Shown here piece by piece: positions 22,198 to 33,804 of a stretch of DNA of 64,000 nucleotides (its first letter is position 1; each line of letters starts with the position of its first letter). The notes under the pieces are model-generated. The model saw nothing but the letters and a program-made list of their open reading frames with translations, was not told the origin of the DNA and searched no databases. The translations under genes were made by a program, and so were the position numbers. Origin of the DNA: Heterobasidion occidentale (lineage: Eukaryota > Basidiomycota > Agaricomycetes > Russulales > Bondarzewiaceae); the NCBI GenBank assembly GCA_039111635.1, contig JBCAQO010000009.1, forward strand, positions 1,798,001-1,862,000. Reading direction: 5' to 3'.

Positions 22198-23000
22198 CTA
22201 TGACTTGTCGTGAGAGGAAACCGTGTAATGAAAGGAAACATCAGCAATAAGACGATTAGAGTCTGTGCAATCACTTGGAACGATGGTTTTCTTTCGATAC
22301 GCCAGTCGAAGATTTTCTAGGCAAGAGTTAGCAGAGTATGACGCATGCTGAAAGGTTGAAACAACGTACCGCATTGCACGGATTACTGATGCGGGTCTCG
22401 GCTTCCAGTACCAAAAGCGCGCATCTAAACACCATTTGGGACCTTCCTCTTCGCCCAGCGCAACACGCAGCTTCTCGATCGCCTCTGCTGAAGGGGCTCG
22501 GGTCAGGCTGTGATTTGTATACAGCGAGAGGAAACCGTTGTTTTCATTCGCGATGATGACCGAGACGTTGGCAGTACTAAGGATCTCCTTGATACCCAAT
22601 TCGCCCGCGAGATGAACGAGAGCATGATCCATGCATGAGATCTCGTCGATGTATCCCCACACTATGGGATCGTCACCAGCGAGGTCCTCTTCGGAGAGGA
22701 CTTTCCGGAAGTCGTACATTGATGACGGAACAAAACCGTTAGCCTGAGTGTACTGCTAAAGCCGCTCCATTGTCCAACCACAACGTATGATAGGCGCTTT
22801 ATATGGATTGCTGATTGTTGGGTACAGTACTGGTGAAAGTTCGTTCAAAGGTGTGTACTGAACGACTCTGCCACGGTCCTATGTATCTCGTAAATCAGCC
22901 TGATATACGATCTCATGTTAGTGACAGCATACCTTGTTTGTCACCCTCCTCAAAGTAGGAACAAAAGGAACAGGCAAGTTTAAGGAGTGTCTGTATGAAG
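22198..23000 (-). pseudogene. SNC5: SNC-family pseudogene
   Basis: Exon 2 homology covers about 22198-22880. The stretch from DFRKVLSEEDL through HLAGELGIKEIL, GFLSLYTNHS and AIEKLRVALGEEEGPKWCL to WYWKPRPASVIR is open. The upstream block reads CGWTMERL followed by a stop where the family has Trp (TAG near 22755), and the MHCGW methionine is changed. Exon 1 (NLPVPFVPTLRRVT near 22940-22990) has no in-frame ATG. Like SNC3 it has a GTACGT donor-like site at the position where SNC1 and SNC4 stop. Downstream of and tandem with sedolisin D. Confidence 0.7.
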
Positions 23001-23204
23001 GCGCAAGAAGTTCAAAAGATGTGCGCAAGAGATCAATTGGGAAAGTTCAACCATGCTAACGTGATGCGAGAGCCACCATTCATGGTGGTGACCACTAGTG
23101 TGCGAAGAAACTCCACGTCAATAATCCTCATCACACAAATCAAGACTCGATACTGATACTGAATAATATCTGTTGCTTCATTGTGTGGAAAGATGTGCTG
23201 TCTG

Positions 23205-24703
23205 TTACAAGCCTACGGCCTTCTTCAAAGCAGCGAAATTGGGAGAATCAGAGCCCATAACCTGTATCATTTGCTTGTCAGCTCAAGGAACAGCAATCAG
23301 TGCGAAGGCAACGTACAGGATTCCATCCAGCCGCCACAGGAAATCCGTTAGTATTGCAGCCAGGATTGCTGCCTGGAGGAAACAATATAGTGAAGATGAG
23401 CATCGCGAATTGTCACATGTCGAATGAACACACCAGACGTGATATCGTGAAACGCACCCGGGTTTTTCTAGATGAATGGGTTCAAGAATCCGAGCGGTTT
23501 CTTCCCAGCAGTGATGAGTTGGTCATTGATGAGCGCAATGACACTCGCAAAGATCGGGCTCGCACAGCTCGTTCCGGCAACAAGGTCGAACTGGCCGTCG
23601 AAGGCAATCTTGACGTTCTCAGCTGGCGCGGCAATATCAAGTAACGCACGCGATATCTTATTGAATAAGCCAGCATTGGTATTACCAAGGAATTTCAATA
23701 CTCAAAACGGAGTAGCTGCTCGAAGATTCCATATCCGGCCGATATGTCTGCAAGAACGACTGTTTTGGGATAAATCGTCCATGAAGCGATATTGTCAACG
23801 ATTGTAGTCTGAGTGGGTGACGCACTTGAAGATTGCTGTTGTTAGCATACTCGAAAAAGAAAGCCGACACACCAAGCCTGTTAGATGACTGGGTCGCCGG
23901 AGCTGCGGGTATCCCATACTGAGCCTGCAAGCAGGCGGGCGTGACCTGCGTCTCATAAGACGCTGGCACAGTATTCGAGGTGGAGTTAACAAATGCTACT
24001 GTATTGACCTTTGCAGTAGGTGTTCTGACAGGTGTGACAATGTTCTTCATGGGGAACCTGAGAACATTTCCGTCAGTTGCTTAGAATATAATGATTCTGA
24101 TGCGGTGGATTTACACGATGGTTGGATGCACAAAGCTCATATGATCTTGCAAGGCGGTAGGAATCGAATACGACAGAGTGCGTATGGCTTGCTTTCCAGT
24201 GTCCAGGTGGATAAATGTCGAAAAGTCGGCATCAAGAAGCTTATTGGCTTCTTCGACTGTCATGCGGACGGAAATCCAGTCTCCAGCAGGGGATACTTCT
24301 GTCGGTGAGGCCGTTCGACGATAGCCATCCATCGACCGCCAAGACTGTTTCTGCGGGAGGTGCAACAAATGTTTCGACCTGCAACGAGTATTTAAATGGA
24401 AAGCGACATCAATCATTTAGTGGTCACTACCTCTTCTTTGGACAGGTGCTTCCTATACTTTGCGCTACCAGGAGTGCTGACATCGTAAAGGGCGTCTTCT
24501 AGGCCTTGGAAATTGCTCTGCTCGAGCGCAAAGCGGAGATGGACCGTGTCATTGGGAGGGGCGGGACCGCTGTTTGCGTATCCACTTGGGGGACTGTCAC
24601 GGCGTTCGTGCACTCGCATGGCACGTGGGGCGAGCGACTTTGCATAGGAAGGAGCAAGAAGGGATGTTAACACGAAGGCAATGCGTCTCGCGGCTCTCGC
24701 CAT
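23205..24703 (-). pseudogene. Sedolisin copy D, internally deleted chimera
   Basis: The 5' half (from ATG 24703: MARAARRIAFVLTSLLAPSYAKS, prodomain, NIVTPVRTPTAK, GVSAFFFEYANNS) matches copy C. At about 23690-23705 it jumps from VLSI to a LGNTNAGLFNK sequence that matches copies B and E. The ExxxD exon and the SGDGGVSG exon are therefore missing, while the Ser motif (AGTSCASP) and the C-terminus to stop 23205 remain. Without Glu, Asp and the oxyanion Asp it cannot be a working peptidase. It has an upstream TATAAA at 24757-24762 (minus) and diverges from SNC4. Confidence 0.85.
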
Positions 24704-25380
24704 ATCGCAGACGGCAGACGGCAGAGGTGTCTGATGGTAGAGTCAACGAGCCAGCGTTTATAAGGAAATCAAGCAGATGCTTACCCAAAAGACAAATAAC
24801 AATTCTCCAAAGGCCCAGGGTCCATGTGCTGCTTCTGACCGCAAACTCTAGCAGTTGCCTCGAAGAGTGCCCAGCACTCTCCGTGCATCGAAACACGCGC
24901 AGGCCTGTGAGTAGACAAGGTCAAGGGCGACTGTGCCAGGTGGAAACATGGACATTTGACATATGCGTCATATAATCAACCACAACGATGCGCCTGGACG
25001 GAGAGCGCGATTCAAAGTCGGTCGGGACTCGAGGGACTACCTCGGAGGGAGCGCAACTCGTCATACACATTAGCCTCCGACAGACCACGTTGTACGAGCA
25101 TCACGCTACCTATGGCATCGTGAATCGAACTGATTGAAGCGACGATGGCCGTTCCGGGGCAGAAACGCTCAAGAGGGTGTACTTTCGCCGTGACAAGCTG
25201 TAGTACAAACCTTTGCGTAACCGATTTCGTATTTGCGGAACATGTGCAACAGGCATATTCGGGGAAAGCCGCGAACCCTCCTTCATTTGCCACCATCAGT
25301 CACTCATCAGTCGCCTTGAAAATACGACCGCCAGTTCACCTTCGCGTCGCCGTTCTAAGTTGATATTCATCATTCAAGAC

Positions 25381-26067
25381 ATGTCCGAACATCAAGCCTA
25401 CCATTCTGAGACCGCGACGCTCGCTAACGAGGCACAAGGTGGGCACCTGCCTGTTCCCTTTATTCCGACGACGAGGAGGGTGACGAAAGAGGTGCGAGTG
25501 GTCACTACTGTCCCAAGAATATCTCACTGACGAGATTTACAGGACCGCGACAGAGTCGTTGAATACACACCATTCAACGAACTTCCGTCAATCCTGTACC
25601 CCAAGCTCAGCAATCCGTTCAAAGCGCCCGTCATGCATTGTGGTTGGACAATGGGTCGACTATGGAAGTACACTGAAGAAAATGGTTTCGGCAATCCGTC
25701 CCCTGTCGACTGGCGGGAATACCTCCCAGAAGAGGATATTTTTGACGATGGTTCTTCAGACGATGTATACGTCGACCAGATTCAATGCATGGACAATGCT
25801 TTGGTGCATCTCGTAGGCAAACTGGGTGTCAAGGAGATCCTCAATACCGCCGATTTCGAGATTGTTATCGCGAACATCGATAATGGCGGTTTCCTCTCGT
25901 TGTATACGAATTATAGTTTCAGACGCGCACCTCCGGCGGAGGCCATCGAAAAGTTGCGTGTCGCGCTGGGTGAGGAAGAAGGTCCGAAATGGTATCTAGA
26001 TGGCAGTGATTGGTACTGGAAGGCGAAACCTGCATCGGCAATCCGTACAAAGCCGTACGCCGATTAG
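25381..26067 (+). CDS. SNC4: small conserved protein, intact
   Basis: Two exons, 25381-25491 and 25543-26067, separated by a 51-nt GT-AG intron in phase 0; 211 aa. This is the cleanest copy of the family. Order of blocks: MSEHQAYHSETATLANEAQG, LPVPFIPTTRRVTKE, VVEYTPFNELPSILYPKLSN, MHCGWTMGRLWKYTEENGF, an acidic loop (EEDIFDDGSSDD), HLVGKLGVKEIL, NGGFLSLYTNYSFRRAPP, EAIEKLRVALGEEEGPKWYL, WYWKAKPASAIRTKPYAD and stop. No signal peptide, membrane segment or known catalytic motif is seen. It converges on sedolisin E and diverges from sedolisin D, the mirror image of SNC1 between B and C. Confidence 0.8.
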
Positions 26068-26411
26068 TTCTTGTCCAATATTGTCATCGCTGACTACCTT
26101 GCAGAAAACGGAAGCAAAAGAGCCCCTGCAAGCCGAAACACCCTTCTGATAGCTAGATGCGCGCGATTACTAGCTTCGGTTGTTTCAAGATGACCTACAT
26201 GTTGTCGGCGAGTCATGCTCGCGTTTGGTACTATAGCAGCTTGTTAAATCTGTGCAATACGAGAACGTAAAGGGAGATTGCACAGTTCCCAAGCGAAATC
26301 ACTGATATACACTAAATAACCCAAGTCCGTAATTGTCCATTCATGCACAATGCAACAAAGACTTGATAGCATCGAAAAATTCCTACCTCACACGCACACA
26401 CGCGCCATCTG
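26068..26411. other. Convergent intergenic region, part of the duplicated arm
   Basis: Holds the facing 3' ends of SNC4 and sedolisin E. It is the inverted counterpart of 12834-13208, sharing the catgactcgccgacaacatg block. No gene is seen in it. Confidence 0.6.
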
Positions 26412-28593
26412 TTACAAGCCCACCGCCTTTTTCAACGCGGCGAAATTGGGCGAACCAAAACCCGTCACCTGGTGATTTGAATGTCAGTCACAGAAGAATC
26501 AAAGCCAAGGGTCGGCAACGTACAGGGTCCCAGCCAGCCTTTGCAGGGAATCCGTTGGTGTTGCAGCCCGGGTTGTTGCCTGCAGGAAAGGGTATGGTGA
26601 GGATGGGCACCGCAGATTGCTACATGTCAAGTGAACACACCAGACGTGATATCGTGGAACGCGCCCGGGTTCTTATAGATGAATGGGTTCAAAAATCCAA
26701 GCGGCTTCTTTCCAGCAGTGATGAGCTGATCATTAATGAGCGCAATGACGCTCGCAAAAATCGGGCTCGCGCAGCTCGTTCCGGCAACAGTGCCGAACTG
26801 GCCATCGAAGGCGATCTCGACGTTCTCAGCTGGGGCGGCAATATCAGGGAAAGCACGCGAGGTCTTATTGAATAAGCCAGCGTTGGTATTGCCGATGGCT
26901 TTCAAGTAGCTCGAGACGGCGTTGGCTTGGTAGGACGGACGGGCGAAGTAGTTCGAGAAGCCACTTGAGGATAGAGGCAGCGATCTCAGGGCTGACGCCC
27001 TGGGTGCCTCCGACGGACGTCACACTATTTGACTCGATTATTGGGAGGAATGGAGTCAGGCATAGATGGACGTACAATGGACAGGTCCCAGGGAAGACCG
27101 GGACGAAAGTAGTGCAGTCCTGGGACTGACCACCTGAGACGCCTCCGTCACCAGAAGCGAACAAGATGGAGACTCCGCGGGCGCCCAACTGACTATATGC
27201 ATTGCACAAGTTCCTAAAATGAGGAATCAGTATGGCTTTTATATGTAGATTATTGGGAGGTAGCGTACGTAGCAAGGTCTGCTGGAAGATCGTTCTCGTT
27301 GAAGCCGTATGACGTGGTCAAAACCTAGAGGTGTCGATTAGGCATATCTATTGAAGCTGCTGCCCTCGTCAAAGAGATGCCTTACCTGAGGCGGATTAGA
27401 AAGGCTAAGCAACTGGTTTATCTCATCCAGAAATCCATCCAGGCCGTCTTGATCATCATCACCGACTGAGACGAAGATATCGGGCACGCCCGAGGCGACG
27501 CCAACAGTGTATTGAACATTGAGATTCTAATGATATGTCAGTGAGCTCAATTGCAAGTCCAACTACACAGCGTCCTCACCGCTTTAGTGCCGGGCTGCCT
27601 TTGATCGTTTTGGCCGTCATCGACACTGAGAACAGTGAAATTGGACGTAGATGGCAGATCCGGCCGGAATAGCTTCAGGAAGCTCTTGATGTTCCAATTG
27701 GCGTCAGCAAACGGAATCAAAGATCGGAAAGACGACTAACCTATAGATCGCTGGTGCTGGCAAACTGGTCACTAAAAGCCGAGCTGGTTAGACGATTGTT
27801 TCGCCCGGGTCGCAGGGATTCCATACTGTGCCTGCAGGCATGCAGGTGTGACCTGGGTCGCGCAGAACGCGGGTGTAGCATCTAAAGTTGGAGTGGAAGA
27901 TGGGCGGGATTTCTAGACGGGTTGAATGATGTTCTTCGCGGGAAACCTGTAAGCATCCGCTTCAGTCATGGAGGTGAAATCGGATGGATTTGAAGGATTT
28001 ACGCGACAGTGGGATGTACAAAGCTTATGTGGGGTTTTAAAGAGGCAGGAATAGAATATGACAGGGTGCGGATGGTATGGACCCCAGAATCCAGATGTGT
28101 GAACGTCCCAAAGTTCGCATCAAGGATCTTGTTGGCTTGCTCAACCAACATGGGGACGAATATCCAGTCTCCCGCAGGCGAGGCCTTGGGAAACTCAATG
28201 CCGTTGAACGACAGCCATTGATTGACGGCTGCCACAGTCTCTGGAGAAGGTGCGACGAGAGCCTCGAGCTAATGCCAGAAGCAAGACGGAGTGGTCAATG
28301 AACAACTAGAAGATGTTGCGTGATGTACGGTACCTCTTCCTTGGGCAGGTGCTGACCGTACTGGGGGCTGCGGGAGTGCTGACAGCGTAGAGAGCATCTT
28401 CTAGCCCCTTGAAGCTGTTCTGCACGAGTGCAAAGCAGAGGCTAAGCGTCAGGTTAGCAGAAGCAGGCCTGCTATACACGAATCCGGCTGCAGGACCGTC
28501 GATGAGTTCGTGTACGAGCATAGCGGATGGGGAATGCGGGTTGGCGCGTACAAGAGCGACGAGAGAGGCCAAGAGATCAATATATCTGGCCAT
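26412..28593 (-). pseudogene. Sedolisin copy E, chimeric and frame-broken
   Basis: From ATG 28593 (MARYIDLLASLVALVRANPH) the signal peptide, prodomain and exon 2 (MAAVNQWLSFNG) are closest to copy F. From exon 3 to the stop at 26412 the sequence is closest to copy B. Breaks: an in-frame TAG early in exon 3 (about 27916), a deletion of several bases at the LGVSAF block (about 27780), a disrupted first-exon end (STPAAPSTVSTC) and a frameshift near 26965. Ser (AGTSCASP), the oxyanion Asp ([10 protein letters not shown]) and C-terminal blocks are recognisable. TATAAA lies at 28635-28640 (minus). Confidence 0.8.
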
Positions 28594-28649
28594 GTCGGAC
28601 AACTTGGAGATGAGAGGAAAGCGCAAGTGCCCGTTTTATAAACGAAGCG

Positions 28650-30047
28650 AGACCTGCCGGTGAGAAGAGCACCATTCAACATTCCCTGTATATGTCGGCA
28701 CACTGAACTTTGAGCAGCAGTATCGACGCACTGTCAATGGGTGTCATACAAAACAAAAGAAATGGATTCCATACCAATGATCGCTACGAGGAATGCACCA
28801 CCTCACTCAGCTCCTGACTGAACACATGGAGGCGGTGAGGAATCCTATCTCGTTCGTGGTCCTTTATTTGGAACTGGCGGTGGTCCGTGGAAAGACGATG
28901 TAACGGGATGGTGGGCGAGACAGGCCTGTTGGCAACAAGCAAAGGATCGCCGTGACGTACGCGGACCGTGAACAATATATATTGATTCTTGGAAGGGCTG
29001 CTCGACTATCTGTGCGTCAGAGTGTGCTGGGTGTGCATGGAAAGCAAGCTAGGCCATCGTGTCAAGAGCTCGGCCAGCCACTACACCGACAAATAAGGAG
29101 TGTCGCGTCATTCGAAGGCTTCGATCTCCTTCCTTGCCAGGACCCCTGACAACCACCTGAGATGTTCGTGTCCGGAGGCGGTCGTCGACGCCGGGACAGC
29201 AGGTCCTCTACTGGTCCGGTTCACGCCGGAAATGGGATCGGACCTCAGTCAGCAGGTCGTTTCACGCCGGAATCGGGCCTCGAACCTCTAAAAATCGCAA
29301 AAAATTCCGCAAAAAATAGAAATACGTTCTATGGCATGTCTTTGAGCACAATGAAAGCTTGAGCATTGTAATAAAAGTAAGAAACTCGTAAGGAGAGTCA
29401 ACAGCATTCGAAAAAGCATGATAATGTGAATTACAAGGCCATGTCAATCATCCTCATCATCCAAGACCTCTTCGATATTCCGTTTGCGGCCAACAATCAC
29501 CTTGATTGCACTTCGAAGGTCCTTTTCCCTGCCTGTGAGTGCTTCCAGATAGTGGCTATCCCCAACCGCGAGTGCTATAGAAGCACCTTGAATCCGAATA
29601 GGATAAGTTAGCATGACAAGGAATGTATGTTGACGGCAGCAAAGCATGGAGCGTCACAGCGTGCGGCATCAATGGAGACGTAGCAGGGACAATGCAGAAA
29701 TACTTAGTAGTGTGCCGAGTTCCTGCTAACATTGGCTCGTATATCTCAGCTGCGACATTCGACATAGCAGAGATCAATGTGGCTTCATCTGCCCAGCCGT
29801 GGACCCTCTGGGTCGACACCGGATAAGCATCGGACCTCCTAGCAATGGAGGGCTTCACACCGGGCAAAAGATCGAACATGATCGTCCAAATGTGCCGTTC
29901 GACGCCGGAAAAGCCCTCGGAGCTCGGCGCTGACGCGCCGGTTTTACGCCGGATCCAGGTACTAACATCCCAGGTGGTTTTCAGGGGTCCTTCCTTGCCT
30001 TGTCCTCAAATCTCATATCGAGTAATATCTTGACATACAACACCACT
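28650..30047. other. Intergenic with degenerate CGCCGG-containing repeats
   Basis: No gene supported. Several short imperfect repeats of the form ttcacgccggaa occur at 29218-29285 and again at 29850-29955, spaced 30-60 bp, which suggests an old repetitive insertion. The left end (28650-28700) is the promoter flank of sedolisin E. Confidence 0.35.
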
Positions 30048-31540
30048 ATGCCTATGGCTAAGAAGGCGAAAAATCAGAAGAAACCTGCAAGTAAGACCAC
30101 AGCAACGAAGACAAGACCAAAGAAGGCTACAGCGAAGACATCGACAGCGCCGAAGCAACTTGCCACTCAGAAAGGCACTTCAGACAACCTCATAGGTATG
30201 ACACAGCTCGATATGTCCTGCTGCCATCTCCTGTAATATCTTACGCTGAAGTTGTCGAGACATCCGATGATATCCAAATCAAACGCCGTGCCGATTCGTG
30301 CATCCCTTCCGAAATCAAGCAGTGTCTGCTTACGGGGAAGCTAGACACGGAGGTCACAATAGGAACATGCTATTTGCTGAATGAGCATCATTGGCGAAAC
30401 AACAAATGGGTGCGCGGACCATCTATAATCAGCCTGTAGATTGACTTATTCGCGCAGCTCGCTCGATTAGAATGGTGGTGGGGCATGAATTACGATTCGC
30501 TTCAACTCGACACTAAGTCGAACAAAGTATACCGTCAGTCTCGTCCTCATTCCCAGTATCGAGTCTCTGAAATCTCTTCCTGCAGTCTGTCAAGACTGGC
30601 TTCAATCATTCAAGAGTGGACAATGGATTCTGCTCCCTCCTTTCGATATGTTGTACAAAATCTCGTCGCACTACGGGAGACTTTCGCGATTACCAAAAGA
30701 CGCCAACAAACCGTTACTCGAAGATGTATGTGATTCCTTTCAAGCTCATACTGTCTCATCGATGTCGTGAATCAGGTTTATGGTGGAGCTGAAACGTTTG
30801 AATACCGACTGGTGCCACTCGACAGCAACCTCCCTTTCATCAATACAAGTCGATTGTCTGGGCGCATCACACGATCCAAGACTCTATCCGGCTGCCAACC
30901 GGGACCCTCTCACCATTCATATCCCTTCGTAACTTTACCCACCATCATATCGCGTGTGAAACCCCACTTTGTTATCTGCGACGCCGCTCCAAAGCTAGCC
31001 CGTACAGGATGGAGCGACATGACTCCCCTTGTATCCTCGATCTTCGGCGTTGACCGAGGCTCAGCGATGTGTATGATCGACATCGTGTCAGACTCTTATA
31101 TTCTATGGGGCAGTCAACGCCCACCTTCCCAATTTGCGTCATCGCCTCGCACATCTCTTCTTACGCCTGTCGCGACCATGATTCCTAGAAATTTTGTCTT
31201 GTGCGATGGGGCGTGTTTCTACAGCAGGTACGAATGGTCGGTCCATCGCTGTAGCCGTTGCAAGGACAGCCCACACCGGTGTCGTTTCCGTCTTGTTGGC
31301 TCCACTGACTCAGACAGCTGTGACGAATTTCTGAGCCACGATGGCACGGATGGCGGAGACGACAGCCCTCAATATGATGTGTATCGCAAGGAGCTTATTC
31401 TGCATGTCAAGAAGTGGTTAGCAGTATGCTCACATCAGGCAGAAAAGAGAAGGTGGTTCTCTTCTGTTAGTGACGATAGTCAGTTGGGAGAGTATGCTGA
31501 AGACTATTCCCCGAAGAAGAGACGACGAACTGCTTATTAG
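30048..31540 (+). CDS. Family K protein K1: degenerate HNH-like, Lys-rich N-terminus
   Basis: Five or six exons with the intron positions of K2 and K5; ATG at 30048. It starts with a Lys/Ala/Thr-rich segment (PMAKKAKNQKKPASKTTATK). Next is a CLLTGKLDTEVTIGTCYLLN block with HHWRNNKW, then LARLEWWWGMNYDSLQLDTK, then a QDWLQSFKSGQWILLP exon. The last exon contains FEYRLVPL, SRVKPHFVICDAAPKLA, a Cys cluster (CDGACFYSRYEWSVHRCSRC then C) and a basic end (PKKRRRTAY). The order CLLTG...(N)...(W)ILLP...FEYRLVPL...PHFVI resembles basidiomycete HNH_2-type proteins, but the last catalytic His position reads Trp/Leu. Probably nuclear. The role is unknown; loss of nuclease activity is inference. Confidence 0.65.
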
Positions 31541-31793
31541 TCAATCATGTTCCGTTCCTCGTAGCACATGCCACTTCGTTCACCGTGAAGACCTGAATCA
31601 ACATTTGGTTGTCCATCGTTGCCCAGGTTATATAACTCAAATACTGAAGTTGCACACGAGTCGCGATGAACTTTGAAGAGACATGCGCATTACGCACAAA
31701 TACTGACAAATAGGGCGTTAGTGTTTCACGCCCTTGTCTTGTCTTGCCTTTTAACTTCATCCTAAGCTCATCGTAGCCACACATATATCCTCC

Positions 31794-33419
31794 ATGCCTA
31801 CAATCAGGAAGACAAAAGATTCAAAGAGGACCGCAGCATCGAAGAAGGCTGCAGCACCCAAAACAGCACTGAAGAAAACTACAGCTAAGAAGACTGCAGC
31901 ACCGAAGAAGGCTGCAGCACCGAAGAAAGCTGCAGCACCGAATGCCCTACCAAATAATACTAAAGCAAAGAAGGACCTAGCATCGACCAAAACTTCTGCA
32001 CCGAAAATATCTACGGCGCCAAAGCGGGCAGCTCAGAAGGGCACTTTGAAGGATCCCATAGGTACGCCGCATCTCAACTTGAAATGTCACGTTTCTCGTG
32101 ATGTAATTTCAATCCCAGTCATTGAAACGTTTGAAGGCATTGAAGGCAAGCCTCGCACCTCATCAAAGCAAACACTATCTTCCAAAATCGAGCGGTGTCT
32201 CCTCACTCAAAAGCTTGCCACAGAAACGACCATAGAACCATGCTACATGCTGAAACAGCATCATTGGCGAAACAACAAATGGGTCCGCCCGGTTCTCTTT
32301 CAGAACGAGCCTGCCTTTCAATTTATTTTTTTGCAGCTCGCTCGATTGGAATGGTGGTGGGGCATGGATTATGACACCCTGGAGCTGGATTCCGAGTCAA
32401 ATAGAGTATACCGTTAGTATTTCCCCTTTCTCGGCGTATCGATCGCTGAAAGTGGTTTCTCTAGTGCGTCAAGATTGGTTCAAATCATTCAGCATCGGAC
32501 AGTGGATCCTGCTCCCTTCTTACGACATGCTATGGAAAATTTGGTCACACTACGGAAGGCAACCTGACTTTCCAAAAGATGGGAACAAACCATCAATTGA
32601 AGATGTACGAAGATTCACTTTTCCCGTATCCTCTCTTCGTTGATCTTGAATAAACAGGCGTACGAAGGAGCTGAAACATTCGAGTATCGATTGGTGCCTC
32701 TTGACAATGCCCTTCCTTTCATCCGTGATAGCCGATCGACTAAACCTGCTACATCACGATCGAAGACCACAGCTGGCTTCAAACGGGAACGATCACACCA
32801 CTCATTTCCCTTTGACACCTTGCCAACTCTGGTTTCACGGGTCAAACCTCACTTTGTCATCTGCGATGCTTGCCCTAAGCTGGTCCATAGAGAATGGAGC
32901 GAGATAGCGCCCATCGTGTCCTCTGTATGCGGCATTGACGAAAATACGGCTGAGAGCATGCTCACCCTCGTGCGGGATGCTTATACTCTTTGGGGAAGTC
33001 GGCGCCCGCCTCCAACATTTGCGTCATTACCCCGCAAGCCTCTACAAATGTTCGTCGCAAAGACACCTCCGGAAACGCGTATCTGCTGTGATGGGCCGTG
33101 CTTCTATAGCCAGTACCAATGGTCACGTCATCGTTGTGATCGTTGCAAGGACAGCTCCTCCTACTGTAGTCTCCGTGGTATTGGCTCAACAGACTCGGAC
33201 AGCTGTGATGAGTTTCTCAGTTCTAGTGGCACTGATGGTGAGCGAGAGGGTCCTCAGCACGAAGGGCATCTCAAATATCTACATCGGCGCGTAGACGAAT
33301 GGTTGTCTTCTTGCTCTCAACAAGTCAAGAAGCGGGGGTGGACATATAGTGTCTTGAACGACGACCAGTTAGGCGACTATGCGTACGATCGACCAAGGAA
33401 GAGACGAAGGATCATTTAG
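31794..33419 (+). CDS. Family K protein K2: degenerate HNH-like, histone-H1-like N-terminus
   Basis: Five exons (31794-32061, 32119-32282, 32337-32412, 32465-32604, 32658-33419) keep phase and give 469 aa, the longest K copy. The N-terminus carries tandem KKAAAPK units encoded by near-identical 18-bp repeats (about 31835-31940). Then come CLLTQKLATETTIEPCYML, HHWRNNKW, LARLEWWWGMDYD, RQDWFKSFSIGQWILLP, FEYRLVPL and SRVKPHFVICDACPKL. The Cys cluster has five cysteines (C-x3-C-x11-C-x2-C-x6-C) with His just before the third, which could bind zinc. The tail RPRKRRRII looks like a nuclear localisation signal. It stands directly upstream of H1 in the same direction (386 bp gap). The function is not known. 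Confidence 0.7.
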
Positions 33420-33804
33420 TGTATGGCCTTTGTCTACAAGCCGTCTCGTACTTATTAACCATTCAATGCAGCTGCAGCTTAGCTTGTTCTTCTATCAATT
33501 GAGAGATTCCTCAGGTGGCTATGTAGTCAAGCTTGCTGGTCTAATTCACCATCGTGTGCCCCACTCGCCACATGTTACCCTTCACCTGCCACCTGCCACC
33601 ATCTGAATCATGCCACGGCCCTGCTCTTTGTCTTTTTCACAGTCCGCCTCAATTGCTGCTTGGCCACATCGGATTGCCTACAAATAGTTCTCCTCCTGCC
33701 ACTACCTCCCTGCCACTACGACATTATATCTCCCTCCTGCGGCATTCTCCCTTCTCCTGTTTACTGACTTTCTTCTCATCTAGTCCCTCCAGATTCTCAC
33801 CGCC
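33420..33804 (+). promoter_or_regulatory. K2-H1 intergenic region with pyrimidine-rich upstream tract
   Basis: Includes a C/T-rich stretch (33700-33800, cctgccactacctccctgcc and similar) immediately before the H1 ATG. Comparable CTGCCAC-rich sequence precedes H2 (44760-44830), and the corresponding region precedes H3 (51250-51340, minus), so this is the shared family H promoter/leader. Confidence 0.45.

Larger units (their letters stand above)
23690..27950. repeat. Inverted duplication I, right arm
   Basis: Mirror of 11290-15640. Reading inward from the right: sedolisin E from exon 3, SNC4, the shared intergenic block, and the first half of sedolisin D. The spacer between arms is about 8 kb. 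The 5' ends of B and E fall outside the matching block: E exons 1-2 resemble copy F instead of B. Confidence 0.85.

Noticed and set aside
31835..31940. Histone H1 gene suggested by the Lys/Ala-rich repeats of K2
   Set aside because: No globular H1 domain follows; the repeat is the N-terminal tail of the larger family K protein.
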